64,000 nt of DNA from Nocardioides daedukensis (lineage in GTDB: Bacteria; Actinomycetota; Actinomycetes; Propionibacteriales; Nocardioidaceae): NCBI RefSeq assembly GCF_013408415.1, contig NZ_JACCAA010000001.1, forward strand, positions 1,302,001-1,366,000, read 5' to 3'. Below, in pieces: positions 29,542-38,476 of the stretch; within the stretch, counting starts at the first letter, position 1; each line of letters opens with the position of its first letter. Under the pieces are notes generated by a model. The model had not been told where the DNA came from and made no database searches. It saw nothing but the letters and a program-made list of their open reading frames with translations. The position numbers and the translations under genes were made by a program.

Positions 29542-30453
29542 TCAGACTTTGAGGTATTTGCGCGTCAACAGGAGAGTCGGAATCAGGGTGAGCAGTGGAC
29601 CGATGACCGCAACCCACACCACCGCGTGCGCATAGTCACCCCAGCCGACCCATGGCAGGAAGGTGATCTGGGGCTCCACGCCGTCCTTGATCCCGAGCTG
29701 CATGAAGACGGCCAGCGCACCGGCTGCCATCGCCACACCAGCGAACGCCGTGACCAGTGCCTCGAGGAGGAACGGCAGCGAGATGTAGAGGCTGGAGGCG
29801 CCCACGAGTCGCATGATGCCGATCTCGCGTCGACGCGCGAAGGCGGCCAGGCGGATCGTGTTCGCGACCAGGAGCAGCGCGGCGAAGATCAGGAAGCCGG
29901 CGACACCGATCGCGCCCTTCTCGAGGACGTCGATGGCCTTGAAGATCGGACGGACCTCGTCGCGCAGGTCGCGCACGTAGTAGACGCCGTCGAGTCCTTG
30001 GACGGCGCTGATCACGCTCTCCGCGTCGTCCTGGCCCTTGAGGTCGATCCAGATCGACTCGCGCAGGTCGTCGGGTCCGAAGCCGGAGGGCAGCGTGGCC
30101 TTCTGGTCCTTGGAGAAGATCTCCTTGGTCTTCTCGTAGGCGGTCTCCTGGGACTCGACGCGATAGCCGTCGGTGCCCGGGTTCTTCTTGACCGCCTCGA
30201 GGATCGCGTCCTTCTGGGCGTCGGTGACCTTGCCGGAGCAGTTCTGCCCCTGGATCTGCTTGTTGCACATGAAGACGGTGATCTGGTTGAGGCTGCCGAA
30301 CTGTTCCTCGGTCTTCTTGGCCTCGGTGTTCAGGAGCACGCCCAGACCGACCAGGGTCAGCGAGACGAAGAGGGTCAGCACCACCGCGATGTGCATGGTG
30401 AGGTTGCGCCGGAGTCCTTGTCGGAGCTCGGAGAAGACATGGCGAAGCTGCAT
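29542..30453 (-). CDS. ftsX: Cell division protein FtsX
   Basis: A 303-residue membrane protein, permease part of the FtsEX complex that couples division to wall hydrolysis. It has an N-terminal transmembrane segment (about 22-42), a large extracytoplasmic loop (about 45-170, with CNKQIQGQNC giving a possible disulphide) and three C-terminal segments (about 180-300). The start MQLRHVFSELRQGLRRNLTMHIA is typical. It begins 15 bp after the ftsE stop. Confidence 0.96.
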   Translation of the reverse strand: MQLRHVFSELRQGLRRNLTMHIAVVLTLFVSLTLVGLGVLLNTEAKKTEEQFGSLNQITVFMCNKQIQGQNCSGKVTDAQKDAILEAVKKNPGTDGYRVESQETAYEKTKEIFSKDQKATLPSGFGPDDLRESIWIDLKGQDDAESVISAVQGLDGVYYVRDLRDEVRPIFKAIDVLEKGAIGVAGFLIFAALLLVANTIRLAAFARRREIGIMRLVGASSLYISLPFLLEALVTAFAGVAMAAGALAVFMQLGIKDGVEPQITFLPWVGWGDYAHAVVWVAVIGPLLTLIPTLLLTRKYLKV

Positions 30454-30468
30454 GAGTGGGGGCTCCTC

Positions 30469-31158
30469 TTAGTTCTGGTAGCCGTAGATGCCGCGGGCCT
30501 GGTCGCGCACGACCTTGCCGCCTTCGAGCTCGATGACCCGCTTGCGCATCTGGTCGACGATCCCGGCATCGTGGGTGGCCATCAGGACGGTGGTTCCGGT
30601 GCGGTTGATGCGGTCGAGCAGCTTCATGATGCCGACCGATGTGTTGGGGTCGAGGTTTCCGGTGGGCTCGTCGGCGATCAGGATCATCGGCCGGTTCACG
30701 AAGGCGCGAGCGATGGCGACGCGCTGCTGCTCGCCACCGGACAGCTCGTCGGGCATCCGGTCGCCCTTGCCCTCCAGCCCCACCAGCTCGAGCGTCTCGG
30801 GCACCACCTTGTCGATGGTGGACTTCGGCTTGCCGATCACCTGCAGGGCGAAGCCGACGTTCTCGGCGACGGTCTTGTTCTGGAGCAGGCGGAAGTCCTG
30901 GAAGACGGTGCCGATCTGGCGGCGCAGCCGGGGCACCTTCCACCCCGCGAGCCGGCTGATCTCCTTGCCGGCGACGTAGACACGACCGGACGTGGCGCGA
31001 TATTCACGCAGAGTGAGGCGCAGGAAGGTCGACTTGCCGGAGCCGGACTGGCCGACGAGGAAGACGAACTCGCCCTTCTCGATGTCGACGGACACCTGGT
31101 CGAGGGCTGCGCGGGCCTGGCCCGGGTAGGTCTTGGTGACCTTTTCGAAGCGAATCAC
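30469..31158 (-). CDS. ftsE: Cell division ATP-binding protein FtsE
   Basis: A 229-residue ABC ATPase. Walker A is GQSGSGKST near 35-43, the signature is [14 protein letters not shown] near 140-153, Walker B is [12 protein letters not shown] near 160-171, with a H-loop at ATHDA. GTG 31158 ([13 protein letters not shown]) is chosen: the family starts MIRF at this point. The upstream open frame (to 31515) is a low-complexity read-through of a tandem repeat and antisense of a lipoprotein gene. Confidence 0.96.
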   Translation of the reverse strand: MIRFEKVTKTYPGQARAALDQVSVDIEKGEFVFLVGQSGSGKSTFLRLTLREYRATSGRVYVAGKEISRLAGWKVPRLRRQIGTVFQDFRLLQNKTVAENVGFALQVIGKPKSTIDKVVPETLELVGLEGKGDRMPDELSGGEQQRVAIARAFVNRPMILIADEPTGNLDPNTSVGIMKLLDRINRTGTTVLMATHDAGIVDQMRKRVIELEGGKVVRDQARGIYGYQN

Positions 31159-31207
31159 TGGATGGAGTCTAGGTGAGGGGCCAAGGTCGATCGGGGAGGC
31201 GGCGTAC

Positions 31208-31255
31208 GCCGTGGTGTCGCCCGTGGTGTTGCCCGTGGTGTCGGCGGTGGTGTTG
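31208..31255. repeat. Short 12-bp tandem repeat upstream of ftsE
   Basis: GTGGTGT recurs at 31211, 31223, 31235 and 31247 with a 12-bp period (four copies, partly degenerate). It lies in the divergent gap between ftsE and the lipoprotein gene and could affect either promoter. Confidence 0.8.
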
Positions 31256-31292
31256 CTGGGAGGCCGCCGGGCGTGGGGATAGCCTTTCGGCC

Positions 31293-31919
31293 ATGTCCTT
31301 CCTCGGCCGACTCCTTCCTGCCGCGGCGACCGTTGCGCTCCTGTCCCCCTTGTTGGTGGCGTGCTCCGGGGACGACGCCGAGAAGGAGCCAGGTCACGAG
31401 CCCACCAGCCTGGCCGAGTTCGACGCCTCGTCGGTGCGGGTGGACCGGAGCGACTTCTGCGAGCGCTTCTCCGACGAGGCAGTCGCCGCGTCCGTCGGCA
31501 CGGTCGAGGAGACACGGCACTATGGCAACGGCGAGTCGGCGACCCTGACCGACGGCGTGAAGGACGTGAGCCACGAGTTCAACTGCACGTTCGTCGGCGC
31601 CGACGGCCGGATCGCGCGGGCCTGGGTGTTCGTCCCCCAGGTCCCACCGGCGCGGGCCGAGTCGCTGGTGGCGGATGCGAAGAAGAAGCGGACCGGTTGC
31701 ACGCCCAACGCCGGTGGCGGGTTCGGCTCCCCGGCCGTCGGCAGCGTGTGCCGGACCGAGGACGGCTCGCAGGCGACGTACGCCGGGCTGTTCGTCGATG
31801 CCTGGCTGTCCTGCTCGCTCAGCGTCCCGGACGCGAAGGCACCTGCCCCCGAGCTGCGCGCGAGTGCCGGCGAGTGGTGCGTGGAGGCAGCGCAGGCGGC
31901 GAGCTCCCCCGCTGCTTGA
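31293..31919 (+). CDS. Putative secreted lipoprotein
   Basis: A 208-residue lipoprotein: signal peptide [20 protein letters not shown] with lipobox LVAC and Cys24. The mature part has six further cysteines (DFCERF, FNCTF, TGCTP, SVCRT, LSCSL, EWCVE), suggesting three disulphides, and looks like the DUF3558-type actinobacterial lipoproteins, though I cannot confirm that. ATG 31293 is set by the signal peptide. It converges with the RTX gene, 5 bp between stops. Confidence 0.8.
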   Translation: MSFLGRLLPAAATVALLSPLLVACSGDDAEKEPGHEPTSLAEFDASSVRVDRSDFCERFSDEAVAASVGTVEETRHYGNGESATLTDGVKDVSHEFNCTFVGADGRIARAWVFVPQVPPARAESLVADAKKKRTGCTPNAGGGFGSPAVGSVCRTEDGSQATYAGLFVDAWLSCSLSVPDAKAPAPELRASAGEWCVEAAQAASSPAA

Positions 31920-31924
31920 GGACC

Positions 31925-32398
31925 TCAGCGGTGGACGACCTCGCAGCCGTACAGCCGCGGGTTGGCGCCGGCGCCCTTGATGTAGACCTCGTCCCGCCCG
32001 GTGCCGCAGTGGACGGTGTCGGCGTGGACACCACGGCGGACGACAACCATGTCCTGTCCGGGACCGGCATGGACGTAGTCCAGACCGGATCCGGTGTCGA
32101 TGGTGTCGTAGCGGGGCCCACCGTAGAGACGGTCGTCCCCGGCGTCACCGTAGATCTGGTCGTCGCCGTCCCCACCGTAGATGTGGTCCGCGCCCTGATC
32201 GCCCCGAAGCTCGTCGTGCAGGTCGTAGCCCAAGATCGTGTCGTTGCCGCCGTACCCGTTGATCCGGTCGACTGTGTTGGTGCCATGCAGCACCTCGCCC
32301 AACCAAAAGGCCCTGCTGGCGTGCGCCGTACCGGCGGTGCCCAGAGCAAGGATGCTGGCGCTGGTCAGGACGAGGACTCCGGAGAGGGCTTTTCGCAT
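31925..32398 (-). CDS. Secreted calcium-binding RTX-repeat protein
   Basis: A 157-residue exported protein. The signal peptide is about 1-28 (ends TAHAS). Residues about 45-115 hold hemolysin-type nonapeptide repeats: [36 protein letters not shown] and GGPRYDTID. These fold into a Ca2+-bound parallel beta roll. Two cysteines (HCGTG, LYGCE) may close the C-terminus. It has no enzyme domain and no type I secretion genes nearby, so Sec export is expected. It sits between prfB and the lipoprotein gene. Confidence 0.88.
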   Translation of the reverse strand: MRKALSGVLVLTSASILALGTAGTAHASRAFWLGEVLHGTNTVDRINGYGGNDTILGYDLHDELRGDQGADHIYGGDGDDQIYGDAGDDRLYGGPRYDTIDTGSGLDYVHAGPGQDMVVVRRGVHADTVHCGTGRDEVYIKGAGANPRLYGCEVVHR

Positions 32399-32452
32399 GC
32401 ACGTTCATTGCCCGCGCATGGAACGGGTCAAACCTGCGACTGCCGAGGCGAA

Positions 32453-33565
32453 CTAGCTGTTCTGGTCGGCGCCGCGACGCCAGCGGATGCCGGCCTCGAG
32501 GAAACCGTCGAGGTCTCCGTCGAAGACCGCCTGCGGGTTGCCCGACTCGAAGGTGGTCCGCAGGTCCTTGACGACCTGGTAGGGGTTCAGCACGTAGTTG
32601 CGCATCTGGTCCCCCCACGAGGCCTGGACGTCGCCCTTGAGCTCGTCGAGGTGCGCCTTCTCCTCGGCCTTCTTCAACGCGAGGAGCTTGGCCTTGAGCA
32701 CGATCATCGCGCTGGCCTTGTTCTGGAGCTGGGACTTCTCGTTCTGGCAGGAGACCACGGTGCCGGTGGGGATGTGGGTGAGCCGCACCGCCGAGTCGGT
32801 GGTGTTGACCGACTGGCCGCCGGGACCGCCGGAGCGATAGACGTCGACGCGGATCTCCTCGTCGGGTACGTCGATCTCGTCGGTCTGCTCGAGTACCGGG
32901 ACGACCTCGACCGCGGCGAAGCTGGTCTGGCGTCGGCCCTGGTTGTCGAAGGGGCTGATCCGCACCAGGCGGTGGGTGCCGGCCTCGACGCTCAGAGTGC
33001 CGTAGGCATAGGGCGCACGCACGGCGAAGGTGGCGGACTTGAGCCCGGCCTCCTCGGCGTAGGAGGTCTCGAAGACCTCGACCGGATAGTTGTGCTGCTC
33101 GGCCCAGCGGGTGTACATCCGCATCAGCATCAGGGTGAAGTCGGCGGCATCCACGCCACCGGCTCCGGCGCGGAGGATCACCAGCGCCTCGCGGGCGTCG
33201 TACTCACCGGAGAGCAGGGTGCGCACCTCGAGTGCGTCGACGGCGGCGCGGGTCTTGCCGAGCTCGCGCTCGGCTTCGGCCATGGTGTCGGCGTCGCTCT
33301 CCTCCTGGCCCATCTCGACGAGGACTTCGAGGTCGTCGATGCGCTCAGCGAGGTTGGTGAAGCGATCGAGCTCACCGTTGAGCATGGAGAGACGTCCGGT
33401 CACGCGCTGGGCGTTGTCCTGGTTGTCCCACAGGTCGGGCGCGGCGACCTGCTCGCCGAGGTCCGCGATCTCCTCGCGCATGGAGTCCAGGTCGAGCACC
33501 TGCTCGATGGTGTGCATCGTTGCCCGGAGCTGCTTGATCTCTGCGTCGAAGTCTGTGCCTGCCAC
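32453..33565 (-). CDS. prfB: Peptide chain release factor 2
   Basis: RF2 ends translation at UGA and UAA. The 370-residue protein has the stop-codon tripeptide SPF in [12 protein letters not shown] near residue 208 and the GGQ catalytic loop [19 protein letters not shown] near 243. The frame is open from ATG to stop, so the programmed +1 frameshift of E. coli prfB is absent, as in other actinobacteria. It heads the prfB-ftsE-ftsX-smpB order. Confidence 0.96.
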   Translation of the reverse strand: MAGTDFDAEIKQLRATMHTIEQVLDLDSMREEIADLGEQVAAPDLWDNQDNAQRVTGRLSMLNGELDRFTNLAERIDDLEVLVEMGQEESDADTMAEAERELGKTRAAVDALEVRTLLSGEYDAREALVILRAGAGGVDAADFTLMLMRMYTRWAEQHNYPVEVFETSYAEEAGLKSATFAVRAPYAYGTLSVEAGTHRLVRISPFDNQGRRQTSFAAVEVVPVLEQTDEIDVPDEEIRVDVYRSGGPGGQSVNTTDSAVRLTHIPTGTVVSCQNEKSQLQNKASAMIVLKAKLLALKKAEEKAHLDELKGDVQASWGDQMRNYVLNPYQVVKDLRTTFESGNPQAVFDGDLDGFLEAGIRWRRGADQNS

Positions 33566-33662
33566 AAGGGTTGAGCCTACGTCACCGACCTGACCAATGG
33601 CTCATCACCAGCCTTCGGCCTGGTGGCCCGGGGCGATTGACGGGCACTGGTTGGATGGAGCC

Positions 33663-34420
33663 ATGAGCACCCCGCAGCGTCCCGCGCGCCCGGCACGTCC
33701 CCTCGTCGAGCTGGTCGTGGAGTCGACCGAGTGGTTGAGTCCGCACCTGGTCCGGGTGGTCGCGGGCGGGTCCGGCTTTGCCCAGCTCACCGACAACGGG
33801 TCGACAGATCACTACGTGAAGATCCAGTTCGAGGACGTGACGCGGACCTACACGCTGCGCTGGGTGGATGCGGCCGCGCAGCGCCTCGCGATCGACTTCG
33901 TCGTGCACGGCGACCAGGGACTGGCCGGTCGTGGGCGGCATCGGCGCAAGCAGGCGACGTACTCCGCTTCTCCGGCCCGGGCGGCGCGTGGTCACCGGAC
34001 CCGACGGTCGACTGGCACCTGTTTGCCGGGGACTCCTCGGCGCTGCCCGCGATCGGCTCCGCCTTCGAGGCCCTGCCCGCGGATGCTCGCGGCGTCGCGC
34101 ACCTGGTCGTAGAGGACTCCGTGGAGGTCATCGACCTGCCCGCGCCCGAGGGTGTCGAGCTGCGCTGGCTCTTCCACTCCCCTGCCGGCAGTGACCCGTC
34201 ACTGCTCGCAGCCAGCATCGCCTCGACGCCGTGGCCCGAGGGTCGGGTGGGGGTCTTCGCCCATGGTGAGCGCGAGTCGATGAAGGCGATCCGTGCGCTG
34301 CTCCGCGAGCGGAGCGTGCCGCGTGGGGACATCTCGCTGTCGGGCTATTGGGCACTTGGGCGCACGGAGGACAGGTTCCAGGCCGAGAAGCGGGAGCCGA
34401 TCGGCAAGATCGAGGACTGA
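33663..34420 (+). pseudogene. Siderophore-interacting protein (SIP) gene, frameshifted
   Basis: Two frames together encode one flavin-type ferric-siderophore reductase. The first frame (33663 to about 33930) gives MSTPQRPARPARP through DHYVKIQFED and FVVHGDQGLAG. The second frame (from about 33930 to the stop at 34420) resumes with SWAASAQAGDVLRFSGPGG and runs to the SGYWALGRTEDRFQ end of the family. The break lies at 33928-33933, where the expected GGT-CCG-TGG reads GGTCGTGG, consistent with loss of one C. Unshifted, the first frame continues to 34112 as nonsense. Everything else is intact, so this is either a recent inactivation or a one-base sequence error. Confidence 0.85.
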
Positions 34421-34440
34421 CCGGGCCGGGGTCTGAGGCT

Positions 34441-34460
34441 CTACACCCCTAGGGGTGTAG
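34441..34460. promoter_or_regulatory. Perfect 20-bp palindrome upstream of the response regulator
   Basis: CTACACCCCTAGGGGTGTAG is completely self-complementary and ends 23 bp before the response-regulator ATG. Position and symmetry suggest an operator, perhaps autoregulatory. It could also be the end of the preceding gene's transcript. Confidence 0.65.
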
Positions 34461-34483
34461 ACACGCACCGTAGCGTCGTAGGT

Positions 34484-35158
34484 ATGAGTGCAATAACGGT
34501 GGCCTTGGTGAATGACTACGAAGTCGTCATTCGTGGGCTGGCGAACATGTTGCGCAACTACACCTCCGAGGTGTCGATCGTGGAGCTGGACGCGAACAAG
34601 CGCGTCGGCAGGCCGGTCGACGTCGCGCTGTATGACACGTTCGCCGCCACCCAGGGCGATCGCGACGAGATCCGGCGGCTGATCGCCAACCCGGAGGTCG
34701 AGCGGGTCGCGGTCTACACGTGGAACTTCACGCCGCACCTGGCTGATGACTCCATGTCCCACGGGGTGTGTGGCTATCTGTCCAAGGGGCTGCCGGCCCG
34801 AGAGCTCGTCAAGGCGATCCAGCAGATCCACGAAGGCCAGGTCGTCGTCTCACCCAAGCCCTCGCACAGCGGTGCCGCCGCCACCGGCGGTGACTGGCCC
34901 GGCCGCGAGGAAGGCCTGACCGAACGCGAGGCCGAGGTGCTGGCCCTGATCACCCAGGGCTTCGACAACGCGGCCATCGCTGACCGCATGGGCCTGTCAC
35001 CCAACTCGATCAAGAGCTACATCCGGACCTGCTATCGCCGCATCGATGTGGCCAACAGGTCCAACGCCATCCTGTGGGGCGTCAAGCACGGCTTCACCCC
35101 CGATCACCTGCGCATCACGGACACCGCAGACATCAACCGAACAGAGGACAAAAAATGA
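34484..35158 (+). CDS. Orphan LuxR/NarL-type response regulator
   Basis: A 224-residue two-domain regulator. The receiver domain (1-120) keeps phospho-acceptor Asp51 (VALYDTF), Thr79 and Lys101 (YLSKG), but the usual acidic pair is Asn10-Asp11. The LuxR helix-turn-helix is at about 143-195 (LTEREAEVLALITQGFDNAAIADRMGLSPNSIKSYIR). No histidine kinase is adjacent. It heads a compact cluster with a small membrane protein, a STAS protein and a small unknown; the stop overlaps the next ATG. A 20-bp palindrome lies upstream. Stress signalling is a guess. Confidence 0.9.
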   Translation: MSAITVALVNDYEVVIRGLANMLRNYTSEVSIVELDANKRVGRPVDVALYDTFAATQGDRDEIRRLIANPEVERVAVYTWNFTPHLADDSMSHGVCGYLSKGLPARELVKAIQQIHEGQVVVSPKPSHSGAAATGGDWPGREEGLTEREAEVLALITQGFDNAAIADRMGLSPNSIKSYIRTCYRRIDVANRSNAILWGVKHGFTPDHLRITDTADINRTEDKK

Positions 35159-35301
35159 TCATTCTTGGCGTCGTACTTCTCATCCTCGGCCTGCTGGTCT
35201 CCGGCCTGAGCATCCTCAAGACCATCGGGATCATCCTGATCCTCGTCGGCCTCGTCCTCAACGTCGTCCCGATCGGCGGCACGCGCCGCCGGGTCTTCTG
35301 A
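35155..35301 (+). CDS. Small membrane protein, DUF6131-like
   Basis: A 48-residue protein of two hydrophobic segments (about 2-18 and 22-40) ending GGTRRRVF. The sequence resembles the DUF6131 group of tiny actinobacterial membrane proteins. Its ATG (35155) overlaps the response-regulator stop (ATGA), so it is co-translated. No function is known. Confidence 0.8.
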   Translation: MIILGVVLLILGLLVSGLSILKTIGIILILVGLVLNVVPIGGTRRRVF

Positions 35302-35363
35302 GCCGTCCATTGCATCCCTTGCAACGCCCTGCAGGCGTCATCGCCTCAGGGCAGGCCGAGCCA

Positions 35364-35735
35364 ATGACTCGGGAGGTGCACTTTGACCTCAACCGCGTGT
35401 CCGGCTCCGCCACTGCGGCGGGAGCCGGAGTGCTGAGCGTGTCCGATCTCGCAGAGCTCGGAACGCTGCTGCAGAACTCCCTTGCCGAAGGCTGCACGAG
35501 CTTGGTCCTCGACCTGGCTCACTGCACCGATTTTCCTCCGCATGCCGCAGGCCTCCTGAACAGGCTGGCCGACGAAGCCCATGCGGTGGGCGGTCGGCTC
35601 GCGGTCCACGGGGTGCCGTCCTTCGACGCGATGATGCTGCGCGCCGATGGGCTCGCACCCGCCATCGACATCGTCCTGCGGGACGCTGCGATGCCGATCG
35701 AGGCGTCCCCGGGCGAGCTGGGAGCGACTGCATGA
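35364..35735 (+). CDS. STAS-domain protein lacking the usual phospho-serine
   Basis: A 123-residue STAS (anti-sigma-factor antagonist-like) protein: LVLDLAHCTDF near residues 53-63, then a helix LLNRLADEAHAVGGRLAVHGV. In SpoIIAA-like proteins the helix begins D-S-S-G with a phosphorylated Ser; here the position reads PPHAAG, so kinase control by that route is not expected. ATG 35364 is used. The stop overlaps the next gene (ATGA at 35732-35735). It may act as an unphosphorylatable binding partner. Confidence 0.78.
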   Translation: MTREVHFDLNRVSGSATAAGAGVLSVSDLAELGTLLQNSLAEGCTSLVLDLAHCTDFPPHAAGLLNRLADEAHAVGGRLAVHGVPSFDAMMLRADGLAPAIDIVLRDAAMPIEASPGELGATA

Positions 35736-35980
35736 CGTTGGCCGAGATGGGCAGGCCCGGTCCTGGACCATACAGCCAGATTCTCAGCCAGGACCCGATC
35801 GCGGTCCACGTGCGTGTCGGGCGGGCTCGCCTGACCGCCACCGCTCACGCGACCCGGACCACACGGTTCGGCGAGCAGGTGCTCGTTTCACTCAGTGGTC
35901 GCCTCACCTGGGTCGGGGCCCATCGGATCGAGGACGAGGCGTCCCGTCCCGAGGAAGGCGCGGCACAGCCCGGGGCGTAG
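35732..35980 (+). CDS. Hypothetical protein
   Basis: I do not recognise this 82-residue protein. It is Arg/Thr-rich in the middle (VRVGRARLTATAHATRTTRFGEQVLVSLSGRL) with a disordered acidic tail, and has no membrane segment. The four-base overlap with the STAS gene is the main support that it is real and co-expressed. Confidence 0.55.
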   Translation: MTLAEMGRPGPGPYSQILSQDPIAVHVRVGRARLTATAHATRTTRFGEQVLVSLSGRLTWVGAHRIEDEASRPEEGAAQPGA

Positions 35981-36039
35981 CCAGCGGCCGGCTCACTCGT
36001 TGCTGAGTCACCTGATTCCCCACGAGGAGCCGCCACGCT

Positions 36040-37392
36040 GTGCGACGTACCACTGGACTTTGTGCCCTGCTCGCTGCTGCCGTCCTCGGCACCGGGTTCC
36101 TGACCGCCGACCCCGGTCGCGGGGTGTCAGCAGAGGCCGCAGCGCCGGCCCCGAGTACCCAGCGCGACGTGATGTTCGTCGGCAACAACTGGGCCGGGAC
36201 CGCGACGGTCGTCGACGCCCGGACCTACAAGCCGATCAAGACGATCAACATCGTTCCTGACAAGCAGCAGGAACTGAAGGACATCTATCTCAACCCGGTG
36301 CGGCTGCTGCTCTATCTGGCAGTGCAGCAGGTTGTGGCCGAGGGCCACGACCAACTCGTCGACGACATGTTCACCACTCCCGACGGGAACCTGGTCGCGG
36401 TCTCACGCCCGAGCTTCGGCGACGTCGTGTGGATCGACCTGGCCACCAACAAGATCGTCGCCGAGCAGCAGATGGACGGGTTCCGGACCGACCACATGCA
36501 GGTCTCCCCCGACGGCAAGCGGCTGCTGGTCTCCGACTCGACCTCCAAGCAGGTCATCGAGTTCGCCCTCGGCGGACGCGGCCAGTCGTGGACCGGGAAG
36601 CGGATCCGCACGTTCACCTCGGGCGAGACCCCGCACGAGAGCAACTACACCAAGGACGGCGAGCGGATCTTCCACGCCAGCATCGGCCGGGTCTACACGC
36701 CCCTCGACGCGGGCGAGCTCGGCCCACTCGGTGACCTGATCAAGGCCGACCGCTGGTTCCAGATCGTGCGGAACTCCGACTTCAAGGTCCTGAAGCGCTG
36801 GGACATGGGCAAGGAGCTGGCCGAGTACGGGCTGAAGAACATGAGCTCCGCGGTCCGTCCGATGGCGATCTCCCCCGACGAGCGCTATGTCTATCTCCAG
36901 GTCTCGTTCTTCCACGGCTTCGTCGTCTTCGACACCCAGGCCAAGGACGCCAACGCGACGGTCGACTACACCTTGGGCGGGCTGCCCGAGCCTCGGACCG
37001 GCAAGGTCATCCGCACCGTCAACCTGCGCCAGAGCGAGGCGGTCAAGAAGATGTTGCGCGAGCAGTACACCCTCGACTCCGCACACCACGGCCTCGCCAT
37101 CGACCGGACGGGCAAGAAGCTCTGCGTCGCGGGCACGATGTCCGACTATGCGGCACTCGTCAGCACCGACGGCAAGCAGCGGACCTACTTCGAGGGCGGG
37201 AGCAAGCCCTATTGGGCGACCACCAGCCCCTTCAACAACACCTGCTGGGTCTCGATGAGCGGCACCGATCAGGTCTTCGTCATCGACTATGCGACCCGGA
37301 AGGTGATCCGGAAGATTCCCGTGGGCACCCACCCGCAACGGGTCCGCGAGGGTCACCTGAGTGTGCGGGTGCAGCAGGCCTGGGGCAAATGA
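36040..37392 (+). CDS. Secreted YncE-like beta-propeller protein
   Basis: A 450-residue exported protein. The GTG start at 36040 follows GAGGAG with a 10-base spacing, and the signal peptide runs to about residue 33 (VSAEAAAP). The mature protein is a seven-bladed type of propeller: repeats such as DMFTTPDGNLVAVSRPSFG, HMQVSPDGKRLLVSDS and AISPDERYVYLQVS. Substrate or partner is unknown. It converges with the CAP gene with one base between stop codons. Confidence 0.85.
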   Translation: MRRTTGLCALLAAAVLGTGFLTADPGRGVSAEAAAPAPSTQRDVMFVGNNWAGTATVVDARTYKPIKTINIVPDKQQELKDIYLNPVRLLLYLAVQQVVAEGHDQLVDDMFTTPDGNLVAVSRPSFGDVVWIDLATNKIVAEQQMDGFRTDHMQVSPDGKRLLVSDSTSKQVIEFALGGRGQSWTGKRIRTFTSGETPHESNYTKDGERIFHASIGRVYTPLDAGELGPLGDLIKADRWFQIVRNSDFKVLKRWDMGKELAEYGLKNMSSAVRPMAISPDERYVYLQVSFFHGFVVFDTQAKDANATVDYTLGGLPEPRTGKVIRTVNLRQSEAVKKMLREQYTLDSAHHGLAIDRTGKKLCVAGTMSDYAALVSTDGKQRTYFEGGSKPYWATTSPFNNTCWVSMSGTDQVFVIDYATRKVIRKIPVGTHPQRVREGHLSVRVQQAWGK

Positions 37393-37393
37393 C

Positions 37394-37864
37394 TCAGGTG
37401 CTGGCGAACAGCTGGACGACGTAGTACTTCCCGCCAGCCTTGTAGGCAGAGATCGACATGTAGCGGAAGCTCTTGCTCAAGATGTTCTTGCGGTGTCCCC
37501 AAGAATCCATCCAGCCATCCACCACAGCCTTGCCGGTGGGGAATCCGACGGCGACGTTCTCCCCAGCCGTGCGCAGGTTGCACTTGCGCATGATCGGACC
37601 GAGATCCTGGTGATAGATCCGGCGCGCTTCGCCCATCCGCTTGGCGTGCGCTCTCGCGAACGTGGCCAGGCACTTGCTCGTCCGCAGCTTGGCCAGCCCA
37701 CGCTTGGCGCGCTCGGCGTTGGTGGCGTTGTAGGCGTCGAGCCAGTAGGACCCACTGGTCGCTGCCGCCGGGGCTGGCGCCGGCGCGGCAACCGAGCTCG
37801 CCGCCGAGAGCGGCAGCAAGGCGAGAGCGAACAGGATGACCGAGATCAGACGTAGCGTCCTCAT
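37394..37864 (-). CDS. Secreted CAP-superfamily (SCP-like) protein
   Basis: A 156-residue exported CAP domain protein: signal peptide to about residue 27 (SSVAA), then NATNAERAKRGLAKLRTSKCLATFARAHAKRM, GENVAVGFPTGKAVVDGWMDSWGHRKNIL with the CAP His/Glu cluster. The family binds lipids or metals or acts as proteases; no specific role can be given. ATG 37864 is set by the signal sequence. Confidence 0.88.
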   Translation of the reverse strand: MRTLRLISVILFALALLPLSAASSVAAPAPAPAAATSGSYWLDAYNATNAERAKRGLAKLRTSKCLATFARAHAKRMGEARRIYHQDLGPIMRKCNLRTAGENVAVGFPTGKAVVDGWMDSWGHRKNILSKSFRYMSISAYKAGGKYYVVQLFAST

Positions 37865-37932
37865 GCACACCACGGTAGGCATCCGAACCTGGAAATCAAC
37901 ATCCCGGAGTCGGCGTGGGCAACTGCGCCCGC

Positions 37933-38400
37933 CTAGGACTCGATCGTCGGAATGCACCCCATGTCGCGGGGATAGCCCGGCGGCTTGTCGCCATACCACT
38001 CTGCTTCTCGACCGCCCATCTCCAAGAGCGCAGTCAGGATCGAGAGCGGGTTGTCGAGTCGCAGCTCTGGATGCGGCCCCACAGGGGTCAGCGAGAAGGT
38101 GTCGCCCTGGTGGAGAGCCAAGGTCTCCCTGACCCATTCGCTGTCCCACCCGCGGATCTGCACGCGGTCTTCGAGCTCGCCGCGCCAGAAGACGGCGACC
38201 CAGAAGTGCCGCCCGGAGAGCCGCCCCTTGACCCAGAAGCCCTTCGCCTTGATGAGTAGCGATCCCCCGAGCGGGTTCGGGTTCACGTCGTTATGGCCAT
38301 ACATGCCGTTGTCGCTGTAGCCCCGCGCGTGGATCATCTGCTTGTCGATGCGCCCGTCTTCGCCCGTGCACCGCTTGATGAGCTTGCTCATGTCGTCCAT
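37933..38400 (-). CDS. Hypothetical protein
   Basis: A 155-residue protein that I do not recognise. It has CTGEDGRIDKQMIHARGYSD near 11-30, aromatic strands KGFWVKGRLSGRHFWVAVFW near 52-71 and a C-terminal GREAEWYGDKPPGYPRD. It is soluble, with no signal peptide. ATG 38400 (MDDMSK) or 38391 (MSK) may be the start. It lies on the same strand as, and after, the Tad genes, but 76 bp beyond their last stop, so it is probably separate. Confidence 0.65.
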   Translation of the reverse strand: MDDMSKLIKRCTGEDGRIDKQMIHARGYSDNGMYGHNDVNPNPLGGSLLIKAKGFWVKGRLSGRHFWVAVFWRGELEDRVQIRGWDSEWVRETLALHQGDTFSLTPVGPHPELRLDNPLSILTALLEMGGREAEWYGDKPPGYPRDMGCIPTIES

Positions 38401-38476
38401 CTGGGTCCCCCTTGGTCGTGAAGCACGATCGTCGCAGCGACCACCGACACTCGGCCGAGAGTGCGTGGATTGAGCG

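Noticed and set aside
30469..31515. N-terminal extension of FtsE to 31515
   Set aside because: The added part is low-complexity from a 12-bp repeat and antisense of a lipoprotein gene; the family starts at VIRFEKV.
32453..33565. Programmed frameshift in prfB
   Set aside because: One continuous frame runs from ATG to stop; no in-frame TGA with a slippery site.
37933..38400. Horizontally acquired gene
   Set aside because: I do not recognise the protein, but base composition and codon use look like its neighbours, so there is no positive sign of transfer.
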